Shown piece after piece: positions 61,824 through 64,000 of a stretch of DNA of 64,000 bases (within the stretch, counting starts at the first letter, position 1; the number at the start of each line of letters is the position of its first letter). The translations under genes and the position numbers were made by a program. The notes below the pieces were generated by a model. The model ran no database searches. It had not been told where the DNA came from and worked only from the letters and a program-made list of their open reading frames with translations. Source of the DNA: Neomicrococcus lactis (GTDB lineage Bacteria > Actinomycetota > Actinomycetes > Actinomycetales > Micrococcaceae); NCBI RefSeq assembly GCF_014200305.1, contig NZ_JACHBL010000001.1, positions 2,108,001 to 2,172,000 on the forward strand, given 5' to 3'.

Positions 61824-62975
61824 ATGTTTCACGTGAAACCCTTTATGTCTGGGCTAACCGATAAACTTTTGAAGGGCAAAAGTCGCGAGGACTCTGAGAG
61901 TCTCGCGAAGGACGCACCAGAAGATGTGGATGTGGAGACTGTTGCCGAAGAGCATACCGAAACGTCGGATGCTGATTCGCTAGCGGACTCTGCCTCTGAG
62001 GCTTCATCGGTTGAACCGAATGAAGCCGAGAATAATCCTGCAACAACAGCCACGGATCGGGACTTCATGGAAATCGATGAGAGCACACCGCTTGCTAATC
62101 AGATTGCCAATGAGACTAAGCGTCGCGAAGAACTGAAGAACAGCACATTGCCTATTCCACTCGAAACTCGCTTTATCTCTGTCAGCAACCAAAAGGGCGG
62201 CGTTGGCAAGACCACGTCTACCGTAAACCTTGCTGCCGCCTTGGCGAAGCAGGGGTTGCACGTCTTGGTCGTGGACATTGACCCACAGGGCAATGCCTCG
62301 ACCGCTCTTGGCATCGATCACCGCGCAGAAGTGGACAGCATTTACGATGTGCTCATCAACGATGTGCCCTTGGCTGAGGTAATTCAGAAGTGCCCTGATC
62401 TGGACAATCTTGTGGTGGCTCCAGCAACGATCCACTTGGCTGGTGCTGAGATTGAGCTCGTGTCTCTTGTGGCACGTGAGCAGCGATTGCGCCGCGCACT
62501 CGAAGAGTACGCCAACCACCGGGCGAGCGAGGGCGAAGCACGCCTCGACTACATCTTCATTGACTGCCCACCGTCGTTGGGTCTCTTGACGGTGAACGCA
62601 TTTGTGGCTGCTAAGGAAGTCTTGATTCCTATTCAGTGCGAGTACTACGCGCTTGAAGGATTGAGCCAGCTCCTGAACAACATCAAGCTCATCCAGAAGC
62701 ATCTGAATGAGTCCTTGGACGTCTCCACCATCCTTCTGACCATGTACGACGGTCGAACGAACCTCGCATCCCAGGTCGCCGCTGAAGTTCGGGAGCATTT
62801 CCCGAGCGAAGTGTTGGACGCCGTTATTCCACGTTCGGTTCGCATTTCCGAAGCGCCAAGTTATCAACAGACGGTCATTACTTATGACCCGAATTCGACG
62901 GGCGCACTGTCCTATCTCGAAGCTGCCAGCGAGATTGCAAAGCGCGGCGCTGAGAAGGATTCCACAAAGAAATAG
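61824..62975 (+). CDS. parA: Chromosome partitioning ATPase ParA
   Basis: A 383-aa Walker-type ATPase that moves ParB-parS complexes. After a 110-residue acidic N-terminus the deviant Walker A KGGVGKTTSTVNLAAALAKQ, then VVDIDPQGNASTALG and IFIDCPPSLGLL are in standard order. The ATG at 61824 has AGGGGC eight bases upstream and lies within a parS site (M-F-H-V-K-P); the next ATG is 61845. The acidic extension is longer than in most ParA proteins. Confidence 0.94.
   Translation: MFHVKPFMSGLTDKLLKGKSREDSESLAKDAPEDVDVETVAEEHTETSDADSLADSASEASSVEPNEAENNPATTATDRDFMEIDESTPLANQIANETKRREELKNSTLPIPLETRFISVSNQKGGVGKTTSTVNLAAALAKQGLHVLVVDIDPQGNASTALGIDHRAEVDSIYDVLINDVPLAEVIQKCPDLDNLVVAPATIHLAGAEIELVSLVAREQRLRRALEEYANHRASEGEARLDYIFIDCPPSLGLLTVNAFVAAKEVLIPIQCEYYALEGLSQLLNNIKLIQKHLNESLDVSTILLTMYDGRTNLASQVAAEVREHFPSEVLDAVIPRSVRISEAPSYQQTVITYDPNSTGALSYLEAASEIAKRGAEKDSTKK
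61825..61840. promoter_or_regulatory. parS centromere site 1
   Basis: TGTTTCACGTGAAACC, 15 of 16 to the consensus TGTTTCACGTGAAACA, spanning the first codons of parA. Confidence 0.9.
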
Positions 62976-63012
62976 CACGCCGGCGATGTTGTAGATCTCC
63001 TAGAAATCCTTG

Positions 63013-63047
63013 AAGGGACAGTCATCATTGGGTGACTGTCCCTTTCT
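63013..63047 (+). terminator. Terminator between parA and parB
   Basis: AAGGGACAGTCA and TGACTGTCCCTT form a perfect 12-bp stem with an 8-nt loop followed by TCTTGTT. Confidence 0.8.
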
Positions 63048-63167
63048 TGTTGCGCGGATTCGCTGGAGTCGCACAACGCATCTTTGCTCGTCAAAGACTA
63101 GAATTGATTCAGATCAAACGGAAGTAGTTGTGTAATCCACAGCTGTGGATATCACTGAGGAGAACTG

Positions 63168-64000
63168 ATGGCTGAGAAGCGCAGAGGACTGGGCCGTGGG
63201 CTCGGAGCGTTGATTGCAACGGGACCAACGGAGCCTGTCGAAGAAAAGAAGGCAACCACTCCTTCGTCTGAGGAAGTCGAAGCCGCGCCGACGCCTGCTT
63301 CACGTGAAACGACCAACACGGACAAGCGAACACCCGCATACTCTTCTGCAGATCAAACGAAATTGGTTGATTCATCGTCATCAAAGGCTGATAAGAAGTC
63401 TCCTGCTGCTGCTACTGGTGACGTTACTGCAAGCGCTGAGACCGGAAAGAAGTCTTCCACTGCATCCGTCGACCCGGGAGAGGAAGAGTCTTCGAAGGGA
63501 TCCAAGTCCGGAGAATCCACGAAGAATTCCGACGCCGAGGAACCGGCTGACAAGGAATCGGCATTCAAGTCTGGTGCTGATGACAGCCAAGAAGACAGCA
63601 CCACTTCGGTGGCCAACGCAGTCGATGTCCTACGGAAGCGCACTTCAGAACGTCGACGCAAGGCACTGGCCGATACGGTCAAGGCAGAGGACGAGAAGAA
63701 GACTCCTGCAGAGACAAAGGACTCCTCTAAGCGCAGCACTGTCGTGGAGGAGAACGAGGCGGAGCTGGATGCTGACGGTGACGAAGTTCCTCGTATCCGT
63801 CCAGTCGACATGTTCTTTGGTGGCTCGCCGAGCCCACGGAGCAATGTTTCACGTGAAACATCTCGCGCCAATCGTCGTCGTGCCCAAGTTCCAGATCTAC
63901 TGAGCGAACGTGCGGCCCGTGTGCTCAAGAATCGCGAGGACAACGGGACTGATGTAGAAGAGCAGGCTGAGACAACCTCGCCGGCGCCAAAGTCCACTGG
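63168..64000 (+). CDS. parB: Chromosome partitioning protein ParB (3' end cut by window)
   Basis: The first 277 codons of ParB. It begins MAEKRRGLGRGLGALIATG, the box that binds ParA. A very long, Ser/Glu/Lys-rich disordered region follows to about residue 200, then RIRPVDMFFGG and the start of a second basic stretch. The ParB/Spo0J CTPase and helix-turn-helix domains must lie past the window end. GAGGAG precedes the ATG. Two parS sites lie within the coding sequence, read as S-R-E-T. Confidence 0.93.
   Translation, partial: MAEKRRGLGRGLGALIATGPTEPVEEKKATTPSSEEVEAAPTPASRETTNTDKRTPAYSSADQTKLVDSSSSKADKKSPAAATGDVTASAETGKKSSTASVDPGEEESSKGSKSGESTKNSDAEEPADKESAFKSGADDSQEDSTTSVANAVDVLRKRTSERRRKALADTVKAEDEKKTPAETKDSSKRSTVVEENEAELDADGDEVPRIRPVDMFFGGSPSPRSNVSRETSRANRRRAQVPDLLSERAARVLKNREDNGTDVEEQAETTSPAPKST
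63296..63311. promoter_or_regulatory. parS-like site 2
   Basis: TGCTTCACGTGAAACG, 14 of 16 to the consensus, inside parB. Confidence 0.75.
63845..63860. promoter_or_regulatory. parS centromere site 3
   Basis: TGTTTCACGTGAAACA, a perfect parS, inside parB. Confidence 0.95.

Overview
This is a high-GC actinobacterial chromosome segment, most likely from a member of the Micrococcaceae (Arthrobacter/Rothia/Neomicrococcus relatives; I cannot fix the genus). It spans the replication origin. The order rpmH, dnaA, dnaN, gnd, recF, dciA (DUF721), gyrB, gyrA, DUF3566, tRNA-Ile, tRNA-Ala, ppiA, crgA, trpG-like, pknB, pknA, pbpA, rodA, pstP, fhaB, fhaA, tRNA-Leu is the classical actinobacterial origin neighbourhood, read here from right to left. 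Right of the origin lie rpmH, rnpA, yidD, yidC, jag, rsmG, parA and parB, the last cut by the window end. DnaA boxes flank dnaA on both sides and three parS sites lie inside parA/parB.

Positions 1-21650 hold accessory and metabolic genes. They include a cut ABC-transporter lipoprotein and a PfkB sugar kinase. A sigma-K module follows (molybdopterin oxidoreductase, RskA-like anti-sigma, SigK, fasciclin lipoprotein). Then come a C45-type acyltransferase/hydrolase, an enoyl-CoA hydratase, an IclR regulator next to a deletion scar that fuses two broken genes, and a D-aspartate-ligase-like ATP-grasp enzyme. A gluconate kinase/permease operon, stress and hydrolase genes, an ABC1 kinase and a DUF222/HNH protein complete the stretch. 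Positions 21801-23103 are an intact IS1249-like (IS256 group) element with inverted ends and an 8-bp target duplication.

Positions 23640-33890 are a tightly overlapped operon for cell-wall growth control: two FHA proteins, PP2C phosphatase, RodA, PbpA, PknA and PknB. Positions 33960-45600 carry trpG-like, a 59-aa membrane protein, a class E sortase, crgA, a Gdx-type guanidinium exporter behind a guanidine-III riboswitch, a PQQ-type sugar dehydrogenase/GNAT/MFS operon, a 450-bp cluster of DnaA boxes far from dnaA, a rhomboid protease, cyclophilin, an apolipoprotein-like repeat protein and a glycosyltransferase. Positions 46091-58133 hold tRNA-Ala, a DLW-39-type peptide gene, tRNA-Ile and the gyrase-to-dnaA block.

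Two sequence-level patterns stand out beyond ordinary annotation. First, a short GC-rich repeat with core GCTGCGKCGTCGTMCTC occurs at least 17 times, in both orientations, in intergenic gaps and in non-conserved tails or linkers of proteins, where it reads as DDAA or AAASS. Second, a DnaA-box cluster at about 41.16-41.60 kb is richer in perfect boxes than the dnaA-dnaN gap itself. Two matching promoters (CCAATC-N16-CCGAAC) also tie the fasciclin and molybdopterin-oxidoreductase genes into one probable SigK regulon.
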